20,700 nt of DNA from Acetothermia bacterium UBA7521. Lineage in GTDB: Bacteria; Bipolaricaulota; Bipolaricaulia; Bipolaricaulales; Bipolaricaulaceae. This document shows, one piece after another, positions 7,658 through 14,425 of the stretch (the first letter of the stretch is position 1; every line of letters starts with the position of its first letter). Position numbers and translations under genes: made by a program. The notes beneath the pieces are model-generated. The model saw nothing but the letters and a program-made list of their open reading frames with translations. It did not search any database and had not been told where the DNA came from. The stretch spans positions 1 through 20,700 of the forward strand of contig DLNB01000041.1 in the NCBI GenBank assembly GCA_002479455.1, written 5' to 3'.

Positions 7658-7750
7658 TTCACCTAATGGTATCCCAGACCATTGAGCAGGCCAACCGCGG
7701 GGCATCGGGTACAATCGGCCAGTACCACAACTCCACACCGAGGTGAACCA
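7658..7750. promoter_or_regulatory. Divergent intergenic region with weak promoter-like boxes
   Basis: This 93-base gap separates two divergent genes and should hold both promoters. For pgsA (minus strand) the best pair is TTGGCC (7694-7689), 17 bases, TACCAT (7671-7666), but it would place the transcript start on top of the ribosome binding site. For the rightward gene TACAAT (7710-7715) lies about 35 bases before ATG, with no good -35 box. AGGTGA at 7741-7746 is a convincing ribosome binding site for the ATG at 7751. Both promoter calls are weak. Confidence 0.3.
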
Positions 7751-9058
7751 ATGCGCAAGATCAAGGTCATCGTCATGGGAGCTGCCGGCCGAGATTTCCA
7801 CAATTTCAACGTCGTGTTCAGGGATAACAACGCCTACGAAGTGGTGGCGTTCACGGCAACGCAAATCCCGGGGATCGTCGGGCGACGCTACCCTGCACAG
7901 CTTGCGGGACGTTTGTACCCCAACGGGATTCCGATCGAGCCTGAGGCGAGTCTGCCTGCTCTCGTGCAGCAACGCGGGGTGGACCGCGTGGTGTTCGCCT
8001 ACTCCGACGTTTCTCATCAGTACGTGATGGAGCGGGCCGCGATCGCTACCTCGGCCGGAGCGGACTTCTGGCTGCTGAGCCCGCGGGTGACCCAGCTCAA
8101 GGCCGCGAAGCCCGTGGTCGCCGTGTGCGCGGTCCGCACCGGGGCAGGCAAATCCCAAACCACGCGCAAGGTGGCCCAGATTCTTCAGGAACGGGGGAAA
8201 AAGGTCGTGGTGATCCGTCACCCCATGCCCTACGGCGACCTCGTTCGCCAGGCTGTGCAGCGGTTCGCGTCGCTGGACGACCTCGATCGAGCGGAGTGCA
8301 CGATCGAGGAGCGCGAAGAGTACGAACCGCATCTTCAGACTGGATTTGTGGTATACGCTGGGGTGGACTACGGGGCGATCCTCCGTCAAGCAGAAGCAGA
8401 GGCGGACGTGATCCTGTGGGACGGGGGGAACAACGATGTTTCGTTCTTCCGTCCCGATTTCCTGCTTGTGGTTGCCGATCCGCTGCGCGCCGGCCACGAG
8501 AGCACGTACTGGCCGGGGTCGGCCGCTGTACGTCAGGCCGACGTGATTGTGATCAACAAGGTGGACACGGCAGGCATCGAGCCGGTCGAACGGTTGCGGG
8601 CTTCGCTGGCCACCCTGAACCCCGGAGCGAGGATCGTCGAGGCCGCCTCGCCGATTACCGTCGAGGAACCGAATCTCGTGGCTGGTCGGAAGGTCCTCGT
8701 GATCGAAGATGGTCCCACCGTGACCCACGGAGAGATGCCGTTCGGGGCTGGGGCCGTGGCGGCACGCAAACTGGGGGCCTCTCTCGTTGACCCGCGCCCC
8801 TACGCCGAGGGCTCGCTGGCCGGGGTGTACCGTGCCTACCCGCACCTCGGATCGGTACTCCCGGCAATGGGGTACGGAAGGGCCCAGATGGATGAGCTGG
8901 CAGCGACGATCCAGCGCGTGCCGTGCGAGGCGGTAGTCATCGCGACCCCGGTGGACCTGCGTCGGTTGATCGAGATCCGCGGTTCCTCAACCCGGGTGCG
9001 CTATGATCTCCAGGAGATCGGTCGCCCCACGCTCGGCGACGTTCTCCCCTCGTTCTGA
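7751..9058 (+). CDS. Cyclic 2,3-diphosphoglycerate synthetase-like P-loop NTPase
   Basis: The 435 residues have an N-terminal Rossmann-like domain (about 5-110, starting VIVMGAAGRDFHNFN), then a P-loop domain with RTGAGKSQT (129-137), a DGGNND motif (224-229), and NKVD (269-272) resembling a G-protein base-recognition motif, followed by a C-terminal region of about 150 residues. As I recall, this layout and the MGAAGRDFHNFN start are typical of proteins annotated as cyclic 2,3-diphosphoglycerate synthetase or as a GTPase; in thermophilic methanogens the enzyme makes the thermoprotective solute cyclic 2,3-diphosphoglycerate using ATP. Whether bacterial members do the same is not established by sequence. 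Start ATG at 7751 is chosen for its AGGTGA site rather than an upstream in-frame ATG at 7682. The gene stands alone, followed by hairpins. Confidence 0.8.
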   Translation: MRKIKVIVMGAAGRDFHNFNVVFRDNNAYEVVAFTATQIPGIVGRRYPAQLAGRLYPNGIPIEPEASLPALVQQRGVDRVVFAYSDVSHQYVMERAAIATSAGADFWLLSPRVTQLKAAKPVVAVCAVRTGAGKSQTTRKVAQILQERGKKVVVIRHPMPYGDLVRQAVQRFASLDDLDRAECTIEEREEYEPHLQTGFVVYAGVDYGAILRQAEAEADVILWDGGNNDVSFFRPDFLLVVADPLRAGHESTYWPGSAAVRQADVIVINKVDTAGIEPVERLRASLATLNPGARIVEAASPITVEEPNLVAGRKVLVIEDGPTVTHGEMPFGAGAVAARKLGASLVDPRPYAEGSLAGVYRAYPHLGSVLPAMGYGRAQMDELAATIQRVPCEAVVIATPVDLRRLIEIRGSSTRVRYDLQEIGRPTLGDVLPSF

Positions 9059-9070
9059 GACAGCGGTCCA

Positions 9071-9102
9071 GGGTGGCCCGGACAAATGGGGCCGGGTCAC
9101 CC
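9071..9102. terminator. Strong hairpin after the cDPG synthetase-like gene
   Basis: GGGTGGCCCGG (9071-9081) pairs with CCGGGTCACCC (9092-9102) over 11 base pairs with one G-U pair and a 10-base loop. It begins 12 bases after the stop codon. No T-tract follows, so it is not a textbook intrinsic terminator, though T-poor terminators are plausible in a G+C-rich genome. An RNA-stabilising 3' end is the alternative. Confidence 0.5.
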
Positions 9103-9107
9103 CTCAC

Positions 9108-9127
9108 CTGTGCTCCTCTGAGCACGG
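9108..9127. terminator. Second hairpin in tandem
   Basis: CTGTGCTC (9108-9115) and GAGCACGG (9120-9127) pair over eight base pairs, one of them a wobble, around a CTCT loop. It lies six bases after the first hairpin and about 35 before the next gene. It may back up the first as a terminator or shape the leader of the downstream mRNA. Confidence 0.35.
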
Positions 9128-9163
9128 TTCGCTTCGTACCCTGCTCCCATGAGGTGGTCTGAG

Positions 9164-10075
9164 ATGAGAACGTGTCTCCTGGGTGCGCTTGTGCTGGGGC
9201 TTGTAGGGGGGGCCGCAGCTTGGTCTCAACCCCCGACTCTGTCAGGTTCGTTGGGGATTGAGGTCGTCTTCACGCCGGTTCCTCCGGCCACGCTCGATCT
9301 GACGTCTGCGATCACCCTCGGCCTCTCGTTTGGTCGGGCCGAGGTGATCAGCCGAACTGAGATCTCGCTCGCCGGGCTGTTGGCCGAGCACCTCACGATG
9401 GGGGTCACCCTGGATGGGGTAGCGTTGCGTACTGGGATGAGGTTTGACCCCTGCTTCTCCAAGTACTGGTTCGAGGTTCGGAGCGGGTGCTGTCCCCTTG
9501 AGCTCGGTGGGTTGTTCCTCGTGGAGAACTTGGTGGATCCGTGCGCTCCCCCTCTGTACACGGTGGGGATTGTGCTCGACATCGGGGTCGCGTGGAGGCC
9601 GGGGTTCTTTGCCCGTTCCCTTACAGGGTTCGGAGTGACGTACCTTTACCATCTGGTCGACCTCGACCCTGCGACTGAACTGATCGCGGTTCCTGGGGTG
9701 TGGTTCGAAGAGGAGCTCCTGCACCTCGGATTCACGAGCCTCTGCTTCCACACCGATGCGATGGTCCTGTTCGACCCATTCGGGCTGGCGTGGTTCGAAG
9801 CCGGGGCATCCTACCTCTACCCGGATCCGGAGGCCGAGCTCGGGGTTCGCCTTCGCATTCTCGGGACATTCGCTTTGGACTGGGCGAAGTTGACGCTGGG
9901 AGTGCGGGTAGTTCCGGTTGCGGTCCGACTCGTCACCACGTTCAATCTGGTGGGGTTTGTGTCTCAGGAAGTGTGGGTTGAGGTGTCGTTCTCCTGGGTT
10001 CGCATCTACTCGCGCACGCGGTTCGACTTCAGCGGCCTCATCCAGGCGATCGTGGGGATCGAGCTGATGTTCTAG
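9164..10075 (+). CDS. Secreted protein, probable outer-membrane beta-barrel, function unknown
   Basis: I do not recognise a named family. The 303 residues begin with a clear signal peptide (MRTCLLGALVLGLVGGAAA, then WSQ). The rest is made of short stretches in which hydrophobic or aromatic residues alternate with small or polar ones (LSGSLGIEVVFTPV, LDIGVAWRPG, ASYLYPDPEAELGVRLRI), and the chain ends in Phe (IVGIELMF), as outer-membrane barrels often do. Several Cys lie in the first half (FDPCFSKYW, SGCCPLE, VDPCAPP), which could form disulfides outside the cytoplasm. The start at 9164 is chosen because GAGGTGG sits six bases upstream; an in-frame ATG at 9149 overlaps that site. If it is a barrel, the organism is diderm. 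Confidence 0.7.
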   Translation: MRTCLLGALVLGLVGGAAAWSQPPTLSGSLGIEVVFTPVPPATLDLTSAITLGLSFGRAEVISRTEISLAGLLAEHLTMGVTLDGVALRTGMRFDPCFSKYWFEVRSGCCPLELGGLFLVENLVDPCAPPLYTVGIVLDIGVAWRPGFFARSLTGFGVTYLYHLVDLDPATELIAVPGVWFEEELLHLGFTSLCFHTDAMVLFDPFGLAWFEAGASYLYPDPEAELGVRLRILGTFALDWAKLTLGVRVVPVAVRLVTTFNLVGFVSQEVWVEVSFSWVRIYSRTRFDFSGLIQAIVGIELMF

Positions 10076-10108
10076 ACCCCGGGGGGGGATAGGACTTCCA
10101 GCCAGGGC

Positions 10109-10136
10109 TTGCTCGATCCGGAGGGCGGGCTATCAT
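10109..10136 (+). promoter_or_regulatory. Promoter of the redox gene pair
   Basis: TTGCTC (10109-10114), a 16-base spacer and TATCAT (10131-10136, five of six matches to the -10 consensus) lie ahead of AAGGAGG (10147-10153) and the ATG at 10159. The predicted transcript start is near 10143. This layout also argues against the in-frame ATG at 10135, which lies within the -10 box. A run of eight G lies upstream at 10081-10088. Confidence 0.5.
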
Positions 10137-10158
10137 GCCTCTGACGAAGGAGGCGCGG

Positions 10159-11172
10159 ATGCCCGTTGCAGGAGTTGCCCCACGATTCTCACTGAGATCT
10201 GCCTCCGGCCACGATGTGGCGCTCCAGGATCTGCGCGGTCAGTATGTCGTCTTGTGCTTCTTCCCCCGCGTCGGTGCGCCGGGGTGCAGGCAACAGGCGT
10301 GGGGGTTTCAGGCGTTGCTCCCTCAGTTCTCGGGACTGGATGGGAACGTGGTGGGGATCTCGCCGGATTCCCCCGACGCGTTGGTCCGGTTCGAGGATGG
10401 AGCGGGCCTGATCCTGCTCTCCGACCCCGATCGGGCGGTGGCCAAGGCCTACGGGGCCACGGCGCCTGAAGGCAGAATCGAGCGGGCTACGTTCCTCCTG
10501 GATCGCGCGGGGGTCGTGCGTCAGGTCTGGCGACGGGCGACGGGGGAGGGCCATGCAGAGGAGGTCCTCGCTGCATTGCGCTCCATTCACGCGCTGGACG
10601 GGGAGGTGAACCCCCTCATCCGAGTGCGGCGGGCGTACCGCGCCCTGTCGGAGGCGCCTGTGGCGCGGGAGGTGCTGGAACGGCTTGTGGAAGCAGCGCA
10701 TCTTGCTCCATCCTGCTTCAACAACCAGCCATGGCGGTTCGTGATCGCCCAGGGGGAGGCGTTGGAGCGGGTGAAGGCGGCCCTAACCGGCGGGAACTAC
10801 TGGGCGAAGCGCGCGCCCGCGATCCTCGCCTTGTGCTCCCACCGCGATCTCGACTGCAAGCTGTCCGACCATCGGGACTACTTCCTCTACGGCTGTGGGA
10901 TGGCTACGGGGATGCTCATGGTCCAGGCCACCCAGATGGGTCTTACGGCTCATCCTATCGCTGGCTACGACCCAAGTGCGGTGAAGGAGGCGCTGGGGAT
11001 CCCCGCGGACTACGTTCTCATTACCCTGATCGTGGTCGGGAAGCCGGGCGACGTGGCGACGCTGAGCGACAAGCACCGCGAGCTGGAGCTTGGGCCGCGC
11101 GACCGCAAGCCCTTGTCGGCGGTGCTGGCATGGAATAAGTTCGGAGACTTGAGCCATTCGGAGGGTGCATGA
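10159..11172 (+). CDS. Peroxiredoxin-nitroreductase fusion protein
   Basis: Residues 1 to about 150 are a BCP/PrxQ-type peroxiredoxin: thioredoxin-like fold with FFPRVGAPGC, where C43 is the peroxidatic Cys, and a later RATFLLDRAGVVRQVW strand. From about 155 to 337 is a flavin nitroreductase domain (AAHLAPSCFNNQPWRFVI, LYGCGMATGMLMVQATQMGL, LGIPADYVLI). Such hybrids are known, to my recollection, from Thermotoga, where the flavin domain may supply electrons to the peroxidase. Oddities: the usual Thr of PxxxTxxC is Ala40, and the PrxQ resolving Cys five residues on is Trp48, so a one-Cys mechanism is expected. Start ATG at 10159 has AAGGAGG five bases upstream. It is coupled to a second nitroreductase gene by overlapping stop and start. 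Confidence 0.92.
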   Translation: MPVAGVAPRFSLRSASGHDVALQDLRGQYVVLCFFPRVGAPGCRQQAWGFQALLPQFSGLDGNVVGISPDSPDALVRFEDGAGLILLSDPDRAVAKAYGATAPEGRIERATFLLDRAGVVRQVWRRATGEGHAEEVLAALRSIHALDGEVNPLIRVRRAYRALSEAPVAREVLERLVEAAHLAPSCFNNQPWRFVIAQGEALERVKAALTGGNYWAKRAPAILALCSHRDLDCKLSDHRDYFLYGCGMATGMLMVQATQMGLTAHPIAGYDPSAVKEALGIPADYVLITLIVVGKPGDVATLSDKHRELELGPRDRKPLSAVLAWNKFGDLSHSEGA

Positions 11173-11720
11173 TGACCAACGACGTGTTGAACACAATCCG
11201 TGGCCGGAGAAGTGTGCTCCGGTTCGAGCCGAAGCCCGTGGCCGACGACGAGTTGGAAGCGATCCTCGAGGCCGGGCGGTGGGCGCCGTCGTTTGCCAAC
11301 TCCCAGCCGTGGACGTTCGTGGTGGTGCGTGAAGAGAACGCCAAGCGCGAGCTGGGGCAGCTGGTGGAGCGGATTGCGTTCGCCCATCGCGGGCAGTTCG
11401 CCGTCTCCGGCAAGGGGACCGGCGACGCGCCTGTGGTGATCGCCGTGGTGTTGGATCCCGTGAAGGACCCCCAGCACTGGGTTGAGGCGGGCGCCGTTGC
11501 GACCCAGAACATGGCCCTCATGGCCCACAGCCTCGGTCTCGCCTCCTATTGGGCGGGATTGGGCGGGAAGTCTGAGGCTGAGGCGCGGCGGATTCTGGGG
11601 ATCCCCAGGGGAATGCGGGTCGTAGCCCTCCTCCCCATCGGGAGGCCGGCGTATACCCCGAAGGACGGAGAGCGGATGTCGCTGTCCGGGATCGTTCGTT
11701 ACGATCGGTTCAAGGTCTAG
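11169..11720 (+). CDS. Nitroreductase family protein
   Basis: A stand-alone flavin nitroreductase of 183 residues. Family features: RGRRSVLRFEPKPV near the N terminus (FMN-phosphate-binding Arg/Ser), LEAGRWAPSFANSQPWTFVV, VEAGAVATQNMALMAHSLGL, and LGIPRGMRVVALLPIGRP near the end. These enzymes are usually FMN-binding homodimers that use NAD(P)H to reduce nitro compounds, quinones or flavins. The gene starts with ATGATG; the first ATG (11169) overlaps the upstream stop, and the second (11172) has better spacing to GGAGGG. It is distinct in sequence from the nitroreductase domain of the preceding fusion but probably works in the same process, for example passing reducing equivalents or handling peroxide-linked damage; this is inference from gene order. 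Confidence 0.92.
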   Translation: MMTNDVLNTIRGRRSVLRFEPKPVADDELEAILEAGRWAPSFANSQPWTFVVVREENAKRELGQLVERIAFAHRGQFAVSGKGTGDAPVVIAVVLDPVKDPQHWVEAGAVATQNMALMAHSLGLASYWAGLGGKSEAEARRILGIPRGMRVVALLPIGRPAYTPKDGERMSLSGIVRYDRFKV

Positions 11721-11763
11721 GGTTCAGCGATCTCTTTCCGCGGTCGCGGCGTCTCTCTGAACC
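11721..11763. terminator. Inverted repeat in convergent intergenic region
   Basis: GGTTCAG (11721-11727), directly after the nitroreductase stop, is the exact inverse complement of CTGAACC (11757-11763). The 29 bases between them include CCGCGGTCGCGG, which can fold further. The site lies between two converging genes and could end transcription in both directions. There is no T-tract. Confidence 0.3.
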
Positions 11764-11775
11764 GATACCCAGCGC

Positions 11776-11791
11776 ATCGCACCGAAGCGAT
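11776..11791. terminator. Short hairpin downstream of threonine synthase
   Basis: ATCGC (11776-11780) pairs with GCGAT (11787-11791) over five base pairs with a six-base loop. It is 16 bases beyond the stop codon of the leftward gene. It is a weak terminator candidate on its own. Confidence 0.3.
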
Positions 11792-11807
11792 CCCGGTTGC
11801 TGCGGGG

Positions 11808-12935
11808 TCAGCTTGGTACTGCCTTGAGCCCGGTTCCGGTGAGAACCATCGCCACCGTCGACATTTCGCAAATGGTTCCTCGGGCGACCAGTTGAGCCAG
11901 GGCTGCTGCCGGGAGGGCTGACGTAGGCTCGACATAGAGACCTTCCGCGTGGGAGAGCAAGCGCTGCGCGTTGAGGATCTCCTCCTCTCCCACGGCGACG
12001 GCCTCCCCGCCGACCGCCTTCAGCATGGCCACGATCTCCCGGCCGCGGGGAGGGTTGGGGATCCGTGCTCCCTCGGCGATTGTGGAACTGGGCTCCCGTT
12101 CGAAGGGGGCAACGCCTCCCCCTGCACGGGCACAAACGATCGGGGCGCACGCTGCCGGCTGAACGATGTGCACCTGCGGGATATGCTCGATCCAACCAAG
12201 CCCGTGGAGCCGGAGGAATCCGTACACAACCCCCAGGAACAGCCCCCCTCCTCCCACCGGAACGACAACGTGGTCGGGAGGGCGTCCCCCGAGCCCCTCG
12301 AACAGCTCGTAGGCGAGGGTTGTGGTCCCCGAGACGAAGTACGGGGAGGCGTTGTGTGAGGCGTAGAGGAGACTGGGGTCCGTCCGGCACGCTTCCCGCA
12401 CCGCATCCGCGGCCCGCTCGCGAGGTCCAGGAACACGAACCACGTCTGCTCCCAAGGCCGAAATCTGGGAGAGTTTGGGCCCGGAGGCGTTGGCCGGGAC
12501 GTAGAGGACGGCCCGGAGTCCGGCTCGGGCGGCGTACGCGGCGAGGGCCGCTCCGGCGTTCCCCGATGAATCGTCTGTCACGGTCTTGGCTCCGAACGAC
12601 CGCAACACGGAGACCATCACCGATGCCCCGCGGTCCTTGAACGATCCGCTCGGGTTCGCCCCTTCGACTTTGAACCAGAGGTCCACTCCAAGTTGAGGGC
12701 CGATGCGTACCGAGGAGACGAGGGGCGTGTCGCCCTCTCCCAAGGCGACGGGTTCCACGTCAGGAAGCAACGGCGCGTACCGCCATACCCCCTCGCCCGT
12801 GAGGTCTGAAGGCAACAGATCGAGGGGCAGATCACGTCGATACCCGATCGGGATCGTGCATTCCGGGCAGGGGGGGGGCACCACAGTCGGGGGTGCGCAG
12901 AAGCTGCACAACGGGCACCGCAGCTCGCCCGTCAT
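11808..12935 (-). CDS. thrC: Threonine synthase-like PLP enzyme with zinc ribbon
   Basis: PLP-dependent fold-type II enzyme; threonine synthase makes L-threonine from O-phosphohomoserine. Of 375 residues, the first 30 hold CPLC and CPEC pairs forming a small zinc ribbon. Then come GDTPL, the PLP lysine in NPSGSFKDRG (K100), DDSSGNAGAALAAYAARAG, GALGADVVRVPG-like segments, the glycine loop PVGGGGLFLGV, and EPTSALPAAAL. Length is normal for the short threonine synthases. Close relatives include cysteate synthase and threonine dehydratase-like proteins, so the substrate is probable, not certain. ATG at 12935 is chosen; an in-frame GTG at 12950 is the alternative, and neither has a strong ribosome binding site. 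It follows surE by 19 bases. A run of nine C encodes the three Pro before CPEC. Confidence 0.88.
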   Translation of the reverse strand: MTGELRCPLCSFCAPPTVVPPPCPECTIPIGYRRDLPLDLLPSDLTGEGVWRYAPLLPDVEPVALGEGDTPLVSSVRIGPQLGVDLWFKVEGANPSGSFKDRGASVMVSVLRSFGAKTVTDDSSGNAGAALAAYAARAGLRAVLYVPANASGPKLSQISALGADVVRVPGPRERAADAVREACRTDPSLLYASHNASPYFVSGTTTLAYELFEGLGGRPPDHVVVPVGGGGLFLGVVYGFLRLHGLGWIEHIPQVHIVQPAACAPIVCARAGGGVAPFEREPSSTIAEGARIPNPPRGREIVAMLKAVGGEAVAVGEEEILNAQRLLSHAEGLYVEPTSALPAAALAQLVARGTICEMSTVAMVLTGTGLKAVPS

Positions 12936-12954
12936 CCGCTGCGAGAGCACGCGC

Positions 12955-13746
12955 CTAGGCGAGAGCCTCGCCCTCCCACCGGCGCAGGGACTCCAGCACC
13001 GGGTACGCGGTGAGATCAAGGTGGAGGGGGGTGATCGAGACGTACCCCGACAGCACTGCCCACACGTCTGTGTCCTCTTCGCCTGGAGGAGGCGAGGTGA
13101 GCATCTCTCCCGAGAGCCAGTAGTAGGACCGGCCGCGTGGGTCCTCTCCCCGGACGAGGTCGTCGGACCAGATCTTGCCCCCGAGCCGGGTGACGCGAAC
13201 ACCCTTGGGAACTCCCCGGGGCACGTTGACGTTGATGAGCGTGCGGCCCAGCGAACTCCGTTCCGCGAGTACAAGGCGAGCGACCCGTGCCGTGAAAGCT
13301 GCTGCGGTGTCGTAGTCCGGATTCCCCTCCCTTCCTTCCTCGGGCCCGAGGTCGAGGGACACGGCGATCGCCGGGATCCCCGCAGACGCACCCTCCATTG
13401 CTGCGGCCACCGTCCCCGAGTAGGTCACGTCGTGCCCGATGTTGGCGCCCATGTTGATCCCCGCCACCACGAGGTCTGGCCGGCGCGGAGCAAGCCCGAG
13501 GAGGGCGAGGAGCACGCAATCCGATGGGGCGCCGTTCGTCACGTGGACCTCCTCGCCATCCGGCAGCCGGGCGTTCGAGAACCGTAGCGGCTTATGAAAC
13601 ACGCGGGTGCGCGAGGCAGCAGACCAGTTACGGTCCGGGGCGAGCACCCACGGTTCCCCCACCGACACGAGGGCCTTGCGCAGGGCGAGGAGCCCTGGGG
13701 AATGGTACCCATCGTCGTTTGTCACCAAGATGAACGGCTTCTCCAT
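12955..13746 (-). CDS. surE: 5'-nucleotidase SurE
   Basis: SurE is a metal-dependent phosphatase that removes phosphate from nucleoside monophosphates and short polyphosphates and is linked to stress survival. Motifs: ILVTNDDGYHSPG with metal-binding D11-D12, APDRNWSAAS, VTNGAPSDCV, and GINMGANIGHDVTYSGTV. The 263 residues match the usual length. ATG at 13746 is preceded by GGAGGGGACG, a strong ribosome binding site. The gene sits between an RsmD-like methyltransferase (24 bases upstream) and threonine synthase (19 bases downstream), in one leftward unit. Near the C terminus PLHLDLTAY matches the SurE end. Confidence 0.96.
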   Translation of the reverse strand: MEKPFILVTNDDGYHSPGLLALRKALVSVGEPWVLAPDRNWSAASRTRVFHKPLRFSNARLPDGEEVHVTNGAPSDCVLLALLGLAPRRPDLVVAGINMGANIGHDVTYSGTVAAAMEGASAGIPAIAVSLDLGPEEGREGNPDYDTAAAFTARVARLVLAERSSLGRTLINVNVPRGVPKGVRVTRLGGKIWSDDLVRGEDPRGRSYYWLSGEMLTSPPPGEEDTDVWAVLSGYVSITPLHLDLTAYPVLESLRRWEGEALA

Positions 13747-13770
13747 CGTCCCCTCCAGGTGCGGATCAGT

Positions 13771-14340
13771 CTAGCCGGCCGCGCTGTCCGGCACAAACCG
13801 GAACAGCGAAAGTACCGTCTCTCCGTACGCCCGCCGCATCTCCAGGACGAGAGGGCCGTACCGATCCGCGATCGGCTCCTTGTGAAACGTCTCTGCCACC
13901 ACCACCGCCCCAGGGAGAAGAGGACGGAATTCGGCCAGCGCCTCGGTCGTCCGGGCGGCGAGCCCGCTTCCGTACGGCGCGCCGATGAACACGAGGTCGA
14001 ACGCTTTTCCTCGCCGTACCAGCGATCGCAGTGCGGTGAAGATGTCCCCCTCCACGACCGCCGCGCGGGAGGCGCACCCCAAACGGTCGATGTTCTCCCG
14101 AATGAGGCGCACTGCCTGTGCAGAACCGTCCACGAACACAGCGTGGGCGGCGCCACGGGAGAGGGCCTCCAGTCCCACCGCGCCCGTTCCGGCGAACAGG
14201 TCCAAGAACTGCGCCCCGGGCACCAGCTCACGCACGGTGTCGAACAGGGCGAGCCGGACCCGGTCCCGCAGCGGACGTATCGCTGTCCCCCGCGGCCCTG
14301 CCAGCCGCTGGTTTCGGTACTCTCCGCCGCCAATCCTCAC
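13771..14340 (-). CDS. RsmD-like rRNA methyltransferase with altered catalytic motif
   Basis: RsmD methylates guanine N2 at position 966 of E. coli 16S rRNA. The 189 residues begin MRIGGGEYRNQRLAGPRG and continue IRPLRDRVRLALFDTV, as RsmD does, followed by the SAM-binding segment FLDLFAGTGAVGLEALSRGA (46-64) and FVDGSAQAVRLIREN. However, the catalytic tetrad, normally DPPY or NPPF after DLVFI, reads G120-A121-P122-Y123. The rest of the fold appears intact. GTG at 14340 is the start, with AAGGAGG upstream; the open frame beyond it lies opposite the next gene. It heads the rsmD-surE-thrC unit. Activity as a guanine methyltransferase is therefore doubtful; a changed or lost function is possible. 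Confidence 0.88.
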   Translation of the reverse strand: MRIGGGEYRNQRLAGPRGTAIRPLRDRVRLALFDTVRELVPGAQFLDLFAGTGAVGLEALSRGAAHAVFVDGSAQAVRLIRENIDRLGCASRAAVVEGDIFTALRSLVRRGKAFDLVFIGAPYGSGLAARTTEALAEFRPLLPGAVVVAETFHKEPIADRYGPLVLEMRRAYGETVLSLFRFVPDSAAG

Positions 14341-14384
14341 CTTGCACCCTCCTTCCCACGGGCTACGATGCGGTGGGTTCCCGT

Positions 14385-14412
14385 AGGATAACCGAACGGT
14401 CTGTGAGTCCAA
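14385..14412 (-). promoter_or_regulatory. Weak promoter candidate for the rsmD-surE-thrC unit
   Basis: On the minus strand TTGGAC (14412-14407), a 16-base spacer and TATCCT (14390-14385) precede the rsmD-like start by about 45 bases. Each box matches the consensus at only about four positions. The 85-base gap must also hold the promoter of the divergent FAD gene, for which I see no good boxes; its AAGGAG ribosome binding site is at 14414-14419. Confidence 0.3.
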
Positions 14413-14425
14413 TAAGGAGTGACGT

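Noticed and set aside
7658..8845. Long N-terminal extension of the phosphatidyltransferase frame
   Set aside because: It is antisense to the cDPG synthetase-like gene; ATG at 7657 with AGGTGAA gives the normal family length.
10081..10088. Run of eight G between the barrel-like gene and the redox genes
   Set aside because: Possible slippage or protein site, but it is isolated and upstream of the promoter; nothing supports a function.
12936..13391. Possible N-terminal fusion domain on threonine synthase
   Set aside because: The open frame extends into surE in another frame; the residues are Arg/Ser-rich shadow sequence and the zinc ribbon begins just after ATG 12935.
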